DNA from: Flavobacterium sp.
GTDB taxonomy: Bacteria > Bacteroidota > Bacteroidia > Flavobacteriales > Flavobacteriaceae
Direction of reading: 5' to 3'
Assembly: GCF_024305175.1 (NCBI RefSeq)
Contig: NZ_JAMWYY010000034.1
Location: 1-32,516 of the forward strand
Length of the DNA stretch: 32,516 nt
Positions within the stretch are counted from its first letter, which is position 1; every line of letters begins with the position of its first letter. The position numbers and the translations under genes were made by a program. Positions 17,848 to 24,152 of the stretch are shown here, in pieces. Below the pieces are notes generated by a model that was given only the letters and a program-made list of their open reading frames with translations, was not told the origin of the DNA and ran no database searches.

Positions 17848-18295
17848 TTAAATTTCCCATTACGTCTTCAGCCAGGCCGGCAAAATCTACCACCGAGTCG
17901 TCAATCGACTGCTCATACCTGTCCTTATCCCAAATCTCTACAATATTAACTGCCGAAGACAGTACAATATCTTTATCTATCCCGGCAAACACTACCAGGT
18001 CTTTTGGTATCAGCAACCTTCCGGCAGCATCTACCTCAACTATTTTTACACCGGCGGTAAAACGCCTGATGAAATCGTTATTCTTTTTTACAAAACGGTT
18101 CAGCTTATTAATTTTCTGCATCATCTTTTCCCACTCTGCCATCGGGTACAACTCCAAACAAGGCTGAAAAACCGAGCGTTTAAGCACAAAGCCGTCATCT
18201 ATGCCAACCGCAAGCTGCTTCTTTAAAGGCGCAGGCATCATTAGCCTACCCTTTGCATCTACCTTACATTCATATGTTCCTATAATGGTATTCAA
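17825..18295 (-). CDS. mraZ: Transcriptional regulator / division protein MraZ, TTG start
   Basis: MraZ is a DNA-binding protein with two AbrB-like SpoVT motifs; in E. coli it represses its own dcw operon by binding phased G-rich repeats. Here the duplicated motif is visible: YECKVDAKGRLMMPAPLKKQ near the N-terminus and VEVDAAGRLLIPKDLV in the second half. At 156 residues it is of normal size. The only start that fits the family N-terminus (NTIIGTYEC) is TTG at 18293-18295. The upstream in-frame region has no ATG, GTG or TTG before a stop 24 bases away. It is the first gene of the dcw cluster, and its 3' end overlaps rsmH. The operator-like repeats upstream suggest autoregulation. Confidence 0.95.
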   Translation of the reverse strand: MNTIIGTYECKVDAKGRLMMPAPLKKQLAVGIDDGFVLKRSVFQPCLELYPMAEWEKMMQKINKLNRFVKKNNDFIRRFTAGVKIVEVDAAGRLLIPKDLVVFAGIDKDIVLSSAVNIVEIWDKDRYEQSIDDSVVDFAGLAEDVMGNLNDDDGIS

Positions 18296-18322
18296 GTAGT
18301 TACGATTTACTCCATTTTAAAG

Positions 18323-18330
18323 CAAATATA
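18323..18330 (-). promoter_or_regulatory. mraZ (dcw) promoter -10 box
   Basis: On the minus strand these bases read TATATTTG, an exact match to the Bacteroidota -10 consensus TAnnTTTG. The start codon lies 27 bases further on. No TTG is present at the expected -33 distance; instead the GTGGT repeats occupy that zone, consistent with a regulated promoter. Confidence 0.75.
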
Positions 18331-18340
18331 TACATTATTT

Positions 18341-18397
18341 ACCACTTCCTACCACTTCTTACCACATTGTTAATAAGTTTTACCACTGCTCTCCCAC
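18341..18397 (-). promoter_or_regulatory. Putative MraZ operator: phased GTGGT/GTGGG boxes
   Basis: On the minus strand, GTGGT occurs at 18361-18365, 18351-18355 and 18341-18345, exactly 10 bp apart, directly upstream of the -10 box. Two further boxes lie upstream: GTGGT at 18382-18386 and GTGGG at 18393-18397, 11 bp apart. Known MraZ sites in E. coli are TGGGN-type repeats with 5-bp spacers (10-bp period). The three proximal boxes cover the -35 region, so binding would block RNA polymerase. Confidence 0.75.
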
Positions 18398-18650
18398 TTT
18401 ACTATTTTAGCCGTTAACTGTCTGCCAGTCATGCTTTCGAATATTTTTTAAGATGTGCCGGAATAGGTAAAAAGGCTGTAAAATTTTAGCATTATTTAAT
18501 GCTTATTTTGCAGAATTTTAAAAAGTGTGATTTCTTGCTGTTTTACTTAAATATTTATCATAAAAAAATGAATTACAGACCTTTACGCATTATATACCTT
18601 AAAAAAATAATGCAGGCATATAAAAAACCTGAGCATAAACATTAAAATCA

Positions 18651-18658
18651 TATATTTG
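18651..18658 (+). promoter_or_regulatory. Promoter -10 box for the alpha/beta hydrolase gene
   Basis: TATATTTG is an exact TAnnTTTG match, 28 bases before the ATG at 18687. It is the same 8-mer, followed by GC, as in the divergent mraZ promoter. No clear -33 TTG is seen. Confidence 0.65.
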
Positions 18659-18686
18659 CGATACCTGATACAGTTGAGAATAAAAC

Positions 18687-19448
18687 ATGCAAAGCACTAA
18701 TATAGAGGGTAAATACAGCTATTTTGAAGCTGGCGAAGGTACACCTGTAATTATACTTCACGGCCTTATGGGCGGATTAAGCAATTTTGACGGTGTTGCC
18801 GAGTATTTCCCAAAACACGGTTATAAAGTTATAATACCGGAATTGCCGATATATACCCAAAGCATACTAAAAACCAATGTTAAGGCTTTTGCTAAATGGG
18901 TAAAAGATTTTATTACCTACAAAGGCTTTGACAGGGTAATATTATTAGGCAACTCTTTAGGCGGGCACATAGCGCTGTACCACACCAAGATGTACCCCGA
19001 AAAAATGCTCGGGCTTATTATTACCGGCAGCTCGGGGCTTTATGAAAGCGCAATGGGCGACAGCTACCCGCGCCGCGGCGACTATGAATACATTCAGAAG
19101 AAAGCAGGCGATGTGTTTTATGACCCTGCCGTTGCCACCAAAGAAATTGTAGATGAAGTATATGCCGTAGCCAATGACAGGCTAAAGCTGATAAAAACGC
19201 TTACCATAGCCAAAAGTGCAATAAGGCACAACATGGCTAAAGACCTGCCTAAAATGCATGTGCCAACCTGCATTATTTGGGGCAAAAATGATAATGTAAC
19301 CCCGCCTGATGTAGCAGAGGAATTCCATAAGCTGCTGCCAAACTCCAGCCTGTACTGGATAGATAAATGCGGGCACGCCGCCATGATGGAGCACCCGGAC
19401 GAGTTTAACCGCCTGATGCACGAGTGGCTGAAGAAAATGAATTTGTAG
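18687..19448 (+). CDS. Alpha/beta-fold hydrolase
   Basis: This 253-residue protein belongs to the alpha/beta hydrolase superfamily. The oxyanion region LHGLMGG is at 24-30, the nucleophile elbow G-N-S90-L-G-G at 88-93, the acid D202 in WGKNDNVTPP and the histidine H230 in CGHAAMMEHP, so the catalytic triad is complete. There is no signal peptide, so it is likely cytoplasmic. The substrate cannot be told from sequence; esters or lactones are possible. It has its own -10 box and is followed 39 bases later by engB on the same strand, probably in one transcript. The link with EngB is positional only. Confidence 0.9.
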   Translation: MQSTNIEGKYSYFEAGEGTPVIILHGLMGGLSNFDGVAEYFPKHGYKVIIPELPIYTQSILKTNVKAFAKWVKDFITYKGFDRVILLGNSLGGHIALYHTKMYPEKMLGLIITGSSGLYESAMGDSYPRRGDYEYIQKKAGDVFYDPAVATKEIVDEVYAVANDRLKLIKTLTIAKSAIRHNMAKDLPKMHVPTCIIWGKNDNVTPPDVAEEFHKLLPNSSLYWIDKCGHAAMMEHPDEFNRLMHEWLKKMNL

Positions 19449-19487
19449 CCTTTTGCTTAGGCAGCATTTTCATAAAAATGTACTATT

Positions 19488-20105
19488 ATGAAAATCAATA
19501 CCGCCGAATTTATTATAAGCAATTCTGATGTAAAGAAATGCCCTAAAGACAACCTGCCGGAATATGCGTTTATAGGCCGGAGTAATGTGGGTAAGTCATC
19601 GCTCATCAATATGCTTACCAATAACAAGAACCTGGCAAAAACTTCTGCCAGGCCGGGCAAAACCCAGCTTATAAACCATTTTAAGATAAACAGCAACTGG
19701 TACCTTGTAGATTTACCGGGCTACGGTTATGCCAAAGTTTCTAAAACAACAAAGGAGAAGTTCCAGAAATTTATTACCGAATATTTTGAGAAGCGCGAAC
19801 AGCTTGTTTGTGCGTTTGTACTGATAGACATAAGGCTCGAGGCACAAAAAATTGACCTTGAGTTCATCAACTATCTTGGGGAAGCACAGGTGCCGTTTTG
19901 CATAGTGTTTACAAAAGCTGACAAAATCACTGAAAAAAAGGCTGAAGAAAACATTGCCGCTTACCGCGAAAAACTACTTACAGGCGACTGGGAAGAGATG
20001 CCCAAATACTTTGTTACCTCCTCATCAAAATCTGTTGGTCGCGAAGCATTGCTGGAATATATTGGTGAAATAAACAAAGAGATATTTAACCGTCAGGGCG
20101 CATAA
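19488..20105 (+). CDS. engB: Ribosome biogenesis GTPase EngB (YsxC/YihA)
   Basis: EngB is an essential small GTPase that acts in late assembly of the large (50S) ribosomal subunit. The G1 P-loop GRSNVGKS is at residues 30-37 and its family-typical context [16 protein letters not shown] follows. The switch segment ARPGKTQ comes before G3 (DLPGYGYAK, 75-83), and G4 is TKAD at 142-145. The length, 205, is normal. The gene lies downstream of the hydrolase and converges with the GNAT gene, their stops being only 3 bases apart, so there is no room for a separate terminator between them. Confidence 0.97.
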   Translation: MKINTAEFIISNSDVKKCPKDNLPEYAFIGRSNVGKSSLINMLTNNKNLAKTSARPGKTQLINHFKINSNWYLVDLPGYGYAKVSKTTKEKFQKFITEYFEKREQLVCAFVLIDIRLEAQKIDLEFINYLGEAQVPFCIVFTKADKITEKKAEENIAAYREKLLTGDWEEMPKYFVTSSSKSVGREALLEYIGEINKEIFNRQGA

Positions 20106-20108
20106 CGC

Positions 20109-20576
20109 CTACAACACCTTTTCCATAAAAAAGTTGGTAAACACCTGCCCGTTAAAAGTTACCTGCTGCTCCCGTACCACATTGTACCCTTTTTTAAGAA
20201 AGAATGGCTTTGCCGTGACAGAGGCAGCAACGGTAATGACTCTATGCCCCTGACTGCGGGCATATCTCTCAATTTCTTTTTCTATCAGTGTGGCTATACC
20301 CAAACCCTGGTAATCTTTATGCACAAACAGATGGTCGAAATAGCCGGTAGCATCAATATCGCCAAAGCCGCACAGGGTATCGTTACACCATGCAACAACA
20401 GTATGGCTTTTCAGTAGTTTCTCTGCCCATTTATCTTCATAAATAACATCGGGCGCCCATGCTTTAATTTGCGCCTCGTTGTAGTGTTGTGCATTAACAG
20501 TGCGTACGGTATCCCTGAAAAGGGCAACTATAGCAGGAACATCTTCCGCTTTAAAGGGTTGTAATGTAATTTCCAT
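20109..20576 (-). CDS. GNAT family N-acetyltransferase
   Basis: This is a 155-residue single-domain GNAT acetyltransferase. The acetyl-CoA-binding motif A reads HKDYQGLGIATLI (Q-x-x-G-x-G type), preceded by the strand GYFDHLFV; a C-terminal KPFFLKKGYNVV completes the fold. It resembles YafP/PanZ-like small acetyltransferases, but the substrate (amino acid, antibiotic, peptide or protein) cannot be assigned. The ATG begins exactly where the T-tract of the gldC terminator ends, leaving no room for its own leader. It must depend on read-through, an internal promoter in gldC or leaderless initiation. Confidence 0.88.
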   Translation of the reverse strand: MEITLQPFKAEDVPAIVALFRDTVRTVNAQHYNEAQIKAWAPDVIYEDKWAEKLLKSHTVVAWCNDTLCGFGDIDATGYFDHLFVHKDYQGLGIATLIEKEIERYARSQGHRVITVAASVTAKPFFLKKGYNVVREQQVTFNGQVFTNFFMEKVL

Positions 20577-20598
20577 AAAAAAAAGCGGCCTGAGCCGC
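20577..20598 (-). terminator. Rho-independent terminator after gldC
   Basis: On the minus strand, GCGGC-TCAG-GCCGC (20598 to 20585) forms a short GC-rich hairpin followed by eight T residues (20584-20577). The next base starts the GNAT ATG. The stem is only 5 bp but all G-C, and the uninterrupted T-tract makes it a good terminator for the gldB-gldC operon. Confidence 0.8.
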
Positions 20599-20605
20599 GT
20601 TTATA

Positions 20606-20950
20606 TTAATCCTTCTTTAATTCCAGCTTTTCTGCAAAGTAATCGCAGAAGTCTTTCATCGTGTCGGTCATCTTCTTATCGCCTGTGGCACGCTCAAACG
20701 TGTCGGCCATAGAAACCAGCGTCTGGTGAAAAAATGTTTTCATCTCATCAACAGGCATATCTTTTGTCCAAAGGTCAATACGCATGCTTTCCTGGTTTTT
20801 ATAATCCCAAACGCTAAGCATTATCGCTTTAGACTCTTCATTATTTACCCCGCCGTCGGGTGCAGACCAGTGCAGCTTTTCAGGCACGCGGTTTTCGTCA
20901 AGTTCTATGGTAAGCTTAATTTCTGATGTGTGCAGGTTTTTATCGGGCAT
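20606..20950 (-). CDS. gldC: Gliding motility protein GldC
   Basis: GldC is a small cytoplasmic protein first described in Flavobacterium johnsoniae, where loss impairs but does not abolish gliding. The 114-residue sequence, with no signal peptide or membrane segment, matches the family in length and in its features: SEIKLTIELDENRVPEKLHW, then SAPDGG and a KDMPVDEMKTFFHQTL segment. Biochemical function is unknown. Its start overlaps the gldB stop as TAATG, so the two are translationally coupled, as in F. johnsoniae where gldB and gldC are neighbours. A terminator follows 8 bases past the stop codon. Confidence 0.92.
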   Translation of the reverse strand: MPDKNLHTSEIKLTIELDENRVPEKLHWSAPDGGVNNEESKAIMLSVWDYKNQESMRIDLWTKDMPVDEMKTFFHQTLVSMADTFERATGDKKMTDTMKDFCDYFAEKLELKKD

Positions 20951-21912
20951 TACTTCTTAGGTTTATATTTAGAATTTTCAAACAGTGTTTTGGCGTCCAT
21001 TGCCAGCATTTGCTGCAAAGGTACATCTTTATTGTTTTGCATATATGAGCGTACAATCTGCCAGCCCAGCCAACGCCCAATGCGCCCGGGAGAGTCGTTA
21101 TCGAGCGCAAGGTAAAATTTAGAGAAAGGTGCAGGGTTTATAAAACGCCCCGGCAGCTTAGGGTCGGTATCATACAATAGCTTATTCTCAATAAAATAGC
21201 GCCACATTTCTTCCTCGTTGACATTGGCCCATTCAATGTTCTCGGGTGTGTATCCTATCTTAACTGCATCTGTAGCATCCGGCAGCAACACATCCTGCAT
21301 ATAGAGCTCTTTACCAAAGTAAACCATAAGCGAAAGCAACGTCCTGTCCTGCGGCGGCGCAATTTTATCTTCAGAGAAAGAAGTAACCACATCCGGCAGT
21401 ATCTGTTCGGGCACAAACTGTTTTACCTGATATTTTGGCAACCCTTCATACAGGTAGTTATCATTACCAAGGTAAAGGCTAAGCGGTATAAAAAGCAGGT
21501 CGCCTGCATATAATGCTTTCGTTTCCAAGTCGTCTGACACTAACGTTACTACCTTCGGCTCCTTAAATTCGGGATAATATAATTTAATATGCCTGAAAAG
21601 GTTTTCCAGCCCGTCTTCCAGTTTATTGGTGTTTGGGTATTTCTTCTGCACTTCCTCATACAGCTTAAGCTGAAAAGGGTCGCGCATCTTTTCAATCCAT
21701 ACGGCATCTTCATTACCTTCCGGAAACAGGTAAGGGAAATCAGCTTTAAGCTGCGGCAGGTCTTCTGCCTTGCCGCCGAAGAACTTTTGGTCAAAGCGGG
21801 CTATCGCAACTTCCTCTACCGGTATTTCAGCAACTTTTTCTTCATTTTTACTTTCTTCCTTACACGAAACCATAACCGTAAGGAGGCCAAGCATGAGCAC
21901 AAAATTTTTCAT
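20950..21912 (-). CDS. gldB: Gliding motility lipoprotein GldB
   Basis: GldB is a lipoprotein required for gliding in Flavobacterium johnsoniae and related species. The 320-residue protein begins with MKNFVLMLGLLTVMVSC, a signal peptide and lipobox with C17, followed by an acidic linker (KEESKNEEK). The mature region has family-typical stretches such as ARFDQKFFGG, ADFPYLFP and DNDSPGRIGRWLGWQIVRSY near the C-terminus. No catalytic motif is evident and the molecular role is unclear. It is the first gene of the gldB-gldC operon; a TATATTTG box on the minus strand at 21987-21994 would give a leader of about 70 bases. Confidence 0.93.
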   Translation of the reverse strand: MKNFVLMLGLLTVMVSCKEESKNEEKVAEIPVEEVAIARFDQKFFGGKAEDLPQLKADFPYLFPEGNEDAVWIEKMRDPFQLKLYEEVQKKYPNTNKLEDGLENLFRHIKLYYPEFKEPKVVTLVSDDLETKALYAGDLLFIPLSLYLGNDNYLYEGLPKYQVKQFVPEQILPDVVTSFSEDKIAPPQDRTLLSLMVYFGKELYMQDVLLPDATDAVKIGYTPENIEWANVNEEEMWRYFIENKLLYDTDPKLPGRFINPAPFSKFYLALDNDSPGRIGRWLGWQIVRSYMQNNKDVPLQQMLAMDAKTLFENSKYKPKK

Positions 21913-21986
21913 TTTTGTAATATTATTTTGTATTCTTATTAAGATTCTCTCTTTTTATATTTCGTAATTTTATAGAATAATTCGTG

Positions 21987-21994
21987 CAAATATA
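21987..21994 (-). promoter_or_regulatory. Putative gldB promoter -10 box
   Basis: The minus strand reads TATATTTG, an exact match to TAnnTTTG, about 75 bases before the gldB ATG in the 116-base divergent gap with nadE. For the plus-strand nadE I see only a near match, TATATTTC at 21956-21963. Confidence 0.55.
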
Positions 21995-22028
21995 CACCAA
22001 ACCTTAACTACTAATACATTCTGTTATT

Positions 22029-22835
22029 ATGACAACCACTAAGGGGTTTAATGCCAAAGCGGTAAACGATTATATTGTAAACTGGCTTAAAGACTATGCC
22101 ATTAACGCAAAAGTAAACGGTTTTGTTGTAGGTATATCCGGCGGGATAGATTCTGCTGTTACCTCTGCGCTTTGTGCACAAACGGGATTACCCACTTTAT
22201 GTATAGAAATGCCGATACACCAGGCAGAGAGCCACGTGCAAAGGGCAAAAGAACATATTGCCATGCTAAAAGAGAAATACAGAAATGTATCGGGTGCAGA
22301 AGCTAACTTAACCCCTGTTTTTGAAGCATTTCGTGAAGTGGTACCGCAAAGCGAGGATGAGCACCTGTATAACCTTACACTTGCCAACACCCGTGCAAGG
22401 CTGCGCATGACAACCCTTTATTACTATGCAGGTATTAACAGGGCATTGGTAGCCGGTACAGGCAACAAGGTAGAAGATTTTGGTGTAGGCTTTTATACCA
22501 AATATGGTGATGGCGGGGTTGATGTAAGCCCGATAGCCGACCTGATGAAAAGCGAAGTGCGCGCTATTGGCAGTTATATAGGAGTACCGCAAAGCATACT
22601 GGCTGCCAAGCCTACCGATGGCCTTTTTGGCGATGACAGGTCTGACGAAGACCAGCTTGGTGCAAGCTATGACGAGTTGGAATGGGCGATGCTTGAAGAT
22701 GAAAAAGGCAGCACCACAGAACAGTTTGAAGGAACGCAAAAAGAGGTGTTTAACATTTACAAAAGGCTTAATAGTGCTAATAAGCACAAAATGAACCCCA
22801 TACCGGTATGCGAAATTCCGGCAGAATTGAAATAA
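22029..22835 (+). CDS. nadE: NAD+ synthetase, ammonia-dependent (NadE)
   Basis: NadE converts deamido-NAD to NAD with ATP. The PP-loop SGGIDSAVTSAL lies at residues 37-48, and the NADE signatures NTRARLRMTTLYYYA and GTGNKVEDFGVGFYTKYGDGG follow. The acceptor part has KPTDGLFGDDRSDEDQLGASYDELE. At 268 residues it is the short form: no N-terminal glutaminase domain is present, so free ammonia or a separate glutaminase must supply nitrogen. It is transcribed away from gldB. The 87 bases after it hold only a weak AT-rich inverted repeat. Confidence 0.97.
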   Translation: MTTTKGFNAKAVNDYIVNWLKDYAINAKVNGFVVGISGGIDSAVTSALCAQTGLPTLCIEMPIHQAESHVQRAKEHIAMLKEKYRNVSGAEANLTPVFEAFREVVPQSEDEHLYNLTLANTRARLRMTTLYYYAGINRALVAGTGNKVEDFGVGFYTKYGDGGVDVSPIADLMKSEVRAIGSYIGVPQSILAAKPTDGLFGDDRSDEDQLGASYDELEWAMLEDEKGSTTEQFEGTQKEVFNIYKRLNSANKHKMNPIPVCEIPAELK

Positions 22836-22922
22836 AATTCTTTCATTCACAATACTTTAAGAATTAAAAAGAATTTAATTACTAAATTTACTATTAGTGT
22901 TTAACAAAAAAATTGCAAAATC

Positions 22923-23552
22923 ATGATTAAACTATGCTTAGCGGATAATCACCCTGTCGTCCACTCTGGGATGAAAGCTTATTTTAAGGAAAATCCGGAA
23001 TTCAGTTTTGTTGGTGTTGTAAATAACCTTGAAAGCCTGTTAGACACGCTCTCTAAAAAAGATGTAGATGCCGCAGTTATAGATCTTGAGCTTGAAGGGC
23101 TTACAAGCATAAGCGCGGTAAAATCGCTGGTTAAGGATTTTCCTGACACCAAAATAGTAATATTTACCAACCTTGCCGAACAGATATATGCGCCAAACGC
23201 ATTAAAGGCCGGTATAGCTGCCTATGTGCATAAAAGCGCTAAAATGGAGGAGCTTGAGAAAGCGCTGAAAAAAGTAAATGAAGGCGAAGTGGTATTTAGC
23301 GATGCTGTGAAGAAGAACCTCGCGCTGCTAAACAAAGGTAAAAAATCAGAGCGCCTGTACCGTAAACTGTCTTCACGTGAAATTGAAGTGCTGCGTTACC
23401 TGAGCGAGGGCAAGAAGAATAAGGAAATTGCCAAACTGCTCGACCTGAATGAAAAAACTATAAGCACCTATAAGTTAAGGCTGCTTACCAAACTGCATGT
23501 TACCAATCTTGTTGACTTAGTGAACAAAGCAAAAACACTTGATATAGTATAA
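22923..23552 (+). CDS. Orphan LuxR/NarL-type response regulator
   Basis: A receiver domain (about 1-120) is joined to a LuxR-type helix-turn-helix (about 145-205, LSSREIEVLRYLSEGKKNKEIAKLL, then NEKTISTYKLRLLTKL). The phospho-acceptor is D54 in VIDLELEG; T82 and K104 are in the usual places. The acidic pocket is D8-N9 rather than the common D-D, and the usual MPxxxG loop after D54 is missing, so phosphorylation may be weak or unnecessary. No histidine kinase is encoded nearby, so its input is unknown. At 209 residues it is a standard NarL-family length and presumably acts as a DNA-binding regulator. Confidence 0.9.
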   Translation: MIKLCLADNHPVVHSGMKAYFKENPEFSFVGVVNNLESLLDTLSKKDVDAAVIDLELEGLTSISAVKSLVKDFPDTKIVIFTNLAEQIYAPNALKAGIAAYVHKSAKMEELEKALKKVNEGEVVFSDAVKKNLALLNKGKKSERLYRKLSSREIEVLRYLSEGKKNKEIAKLLDLNEKTISTYKLRLLTKLHVTNLVDLVNKAKTLDIV

Positions 23553-23634
23553 CACTACACTCAACAAGGCACACCACCGGTTAATAGTTAAGGCTGTATG
23601 CTATACATATAGGTTAAGAACAATAACTTTTTAC

Positions 23635-23642
23635 TATTTTTG
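23635..23642 (+). promoter_or_regulatory. Putative -10 box directly before the DUF6702-like gene
   Basis: TATTTTTG matches TAnnTTTG and ends only 4 bases before the ATG at 23647. Transcription starting about 5-7 bases downstream would give a leaderless message. A chance match in AT-rich DNA is possible. Confidence 0.4.
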
Positions 23643-23646
23643 GAAA

Positions 23647-24150
23647 ATGAAGCATATAAAAACCTTTATTTTCCTTTTTTTACTTGCATTTGCCATAACG
23701 GGTGCAGGCACACATAAATTTTATGTTGCTATCTTCCAACTCGATTATGTGCCAAAAAAGCAGGTAATCCAAATGACATCGCGTGTTTTTATTGATGACC
23801 TTGAACGTGCTTTTGAAAAAAAGTACGATAAAAAATTCTACATAGCCACTTCACGCGAAGCGGCAGATATAAAGCAATACCTCGGCAAATATTTTTCTGA
23901 AAACATACAGATAAAAGTAAACGGTAAACCTGTTACTATAAAATATCTTGGTAAAGAAACCGAAGATGATGTGCTGGTGTGCTATTTTACCATTGCTGCA
24001 AAAGAAAAGGTAAAAAGTATAGAGATGAAAAACACTACCCTTCTTGACACTTACCACGAACAGCAAAATATGGTGCATACCGATGTAAACGGTAACAAAA
24101 AGAGCATTTTGTTTACAAATGAAAAAACCTCCGGAAGGCTTGACTATTAA
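23647..24150 (+). CDS. Exported protein of unknown function (DUF6702-like)
   Basis: This 167-residue protein has an N-terminal signal peptide (MKHIKTFIFLFLLAFAITGAGTHKF). The mature start HKFYVAIFQLDYVPKKQVIQ and the SRVFIDDLERAFEKKY segment resemble a Bacteroidota family I recall as DUF6702. The middle looks beta-rich. No catalytic residues or lipobox are evident, so it is probably periplasmic or membrane-associated. It ends 2 bases before the start of the M1 peptidase gene, so the two form a tight pair and may work together. Function is unknown. Confidence 0.75.
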   Translation: MKHIKTFIFLFLLAFAITGAGTHKFYVAIFQLDYVPKKQVIQMTSRVFIDDLERAFEKKYDKKFYIATSREAADIKQYLGKYFSENIQIKVNGKPVTIKYLGKETEDDVLVCYFTIAAKEKVKSIEMKNTTLLDTYHEQQNMVHTDVNGNKKSILFTNEKTSGRLDY

Positions 24151-24152
24151 TT

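Larger units (their letters stand above)
18296..18686. other. Divergent intergenic region between mraZ and the hydrolase gene
   Basis: These 391 AT-rich bases separate the start of the dcw cluster from the plus-strand hydrolase. The mraZ side (18296-18400) holds the promoter and the repeat boxes listed separately. The hydrolase side has a TAnnTTTG box at 18651. Between them I see only an imperfect inverted repeat around 18478-18522, with a 6-bp hairpin AGCATT/AATGCT at 18488-18503, and no open frame or known RNA. Confidence 0.7.

Noticed and set aside
22308..22850. 180-codon open frame on the minus strand, antisense to nadE
   Set aside because: nadE has full family motifs on the plus strand; the antisense product is Cys- and Phe-rich without any known motif.
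22836..22865. AATTCTT/AAGAATT inverted repeat after nadE
   Set aside because: Purely A-T rich seven-base arms with a 16-base loop; too unstable to be a terminator.
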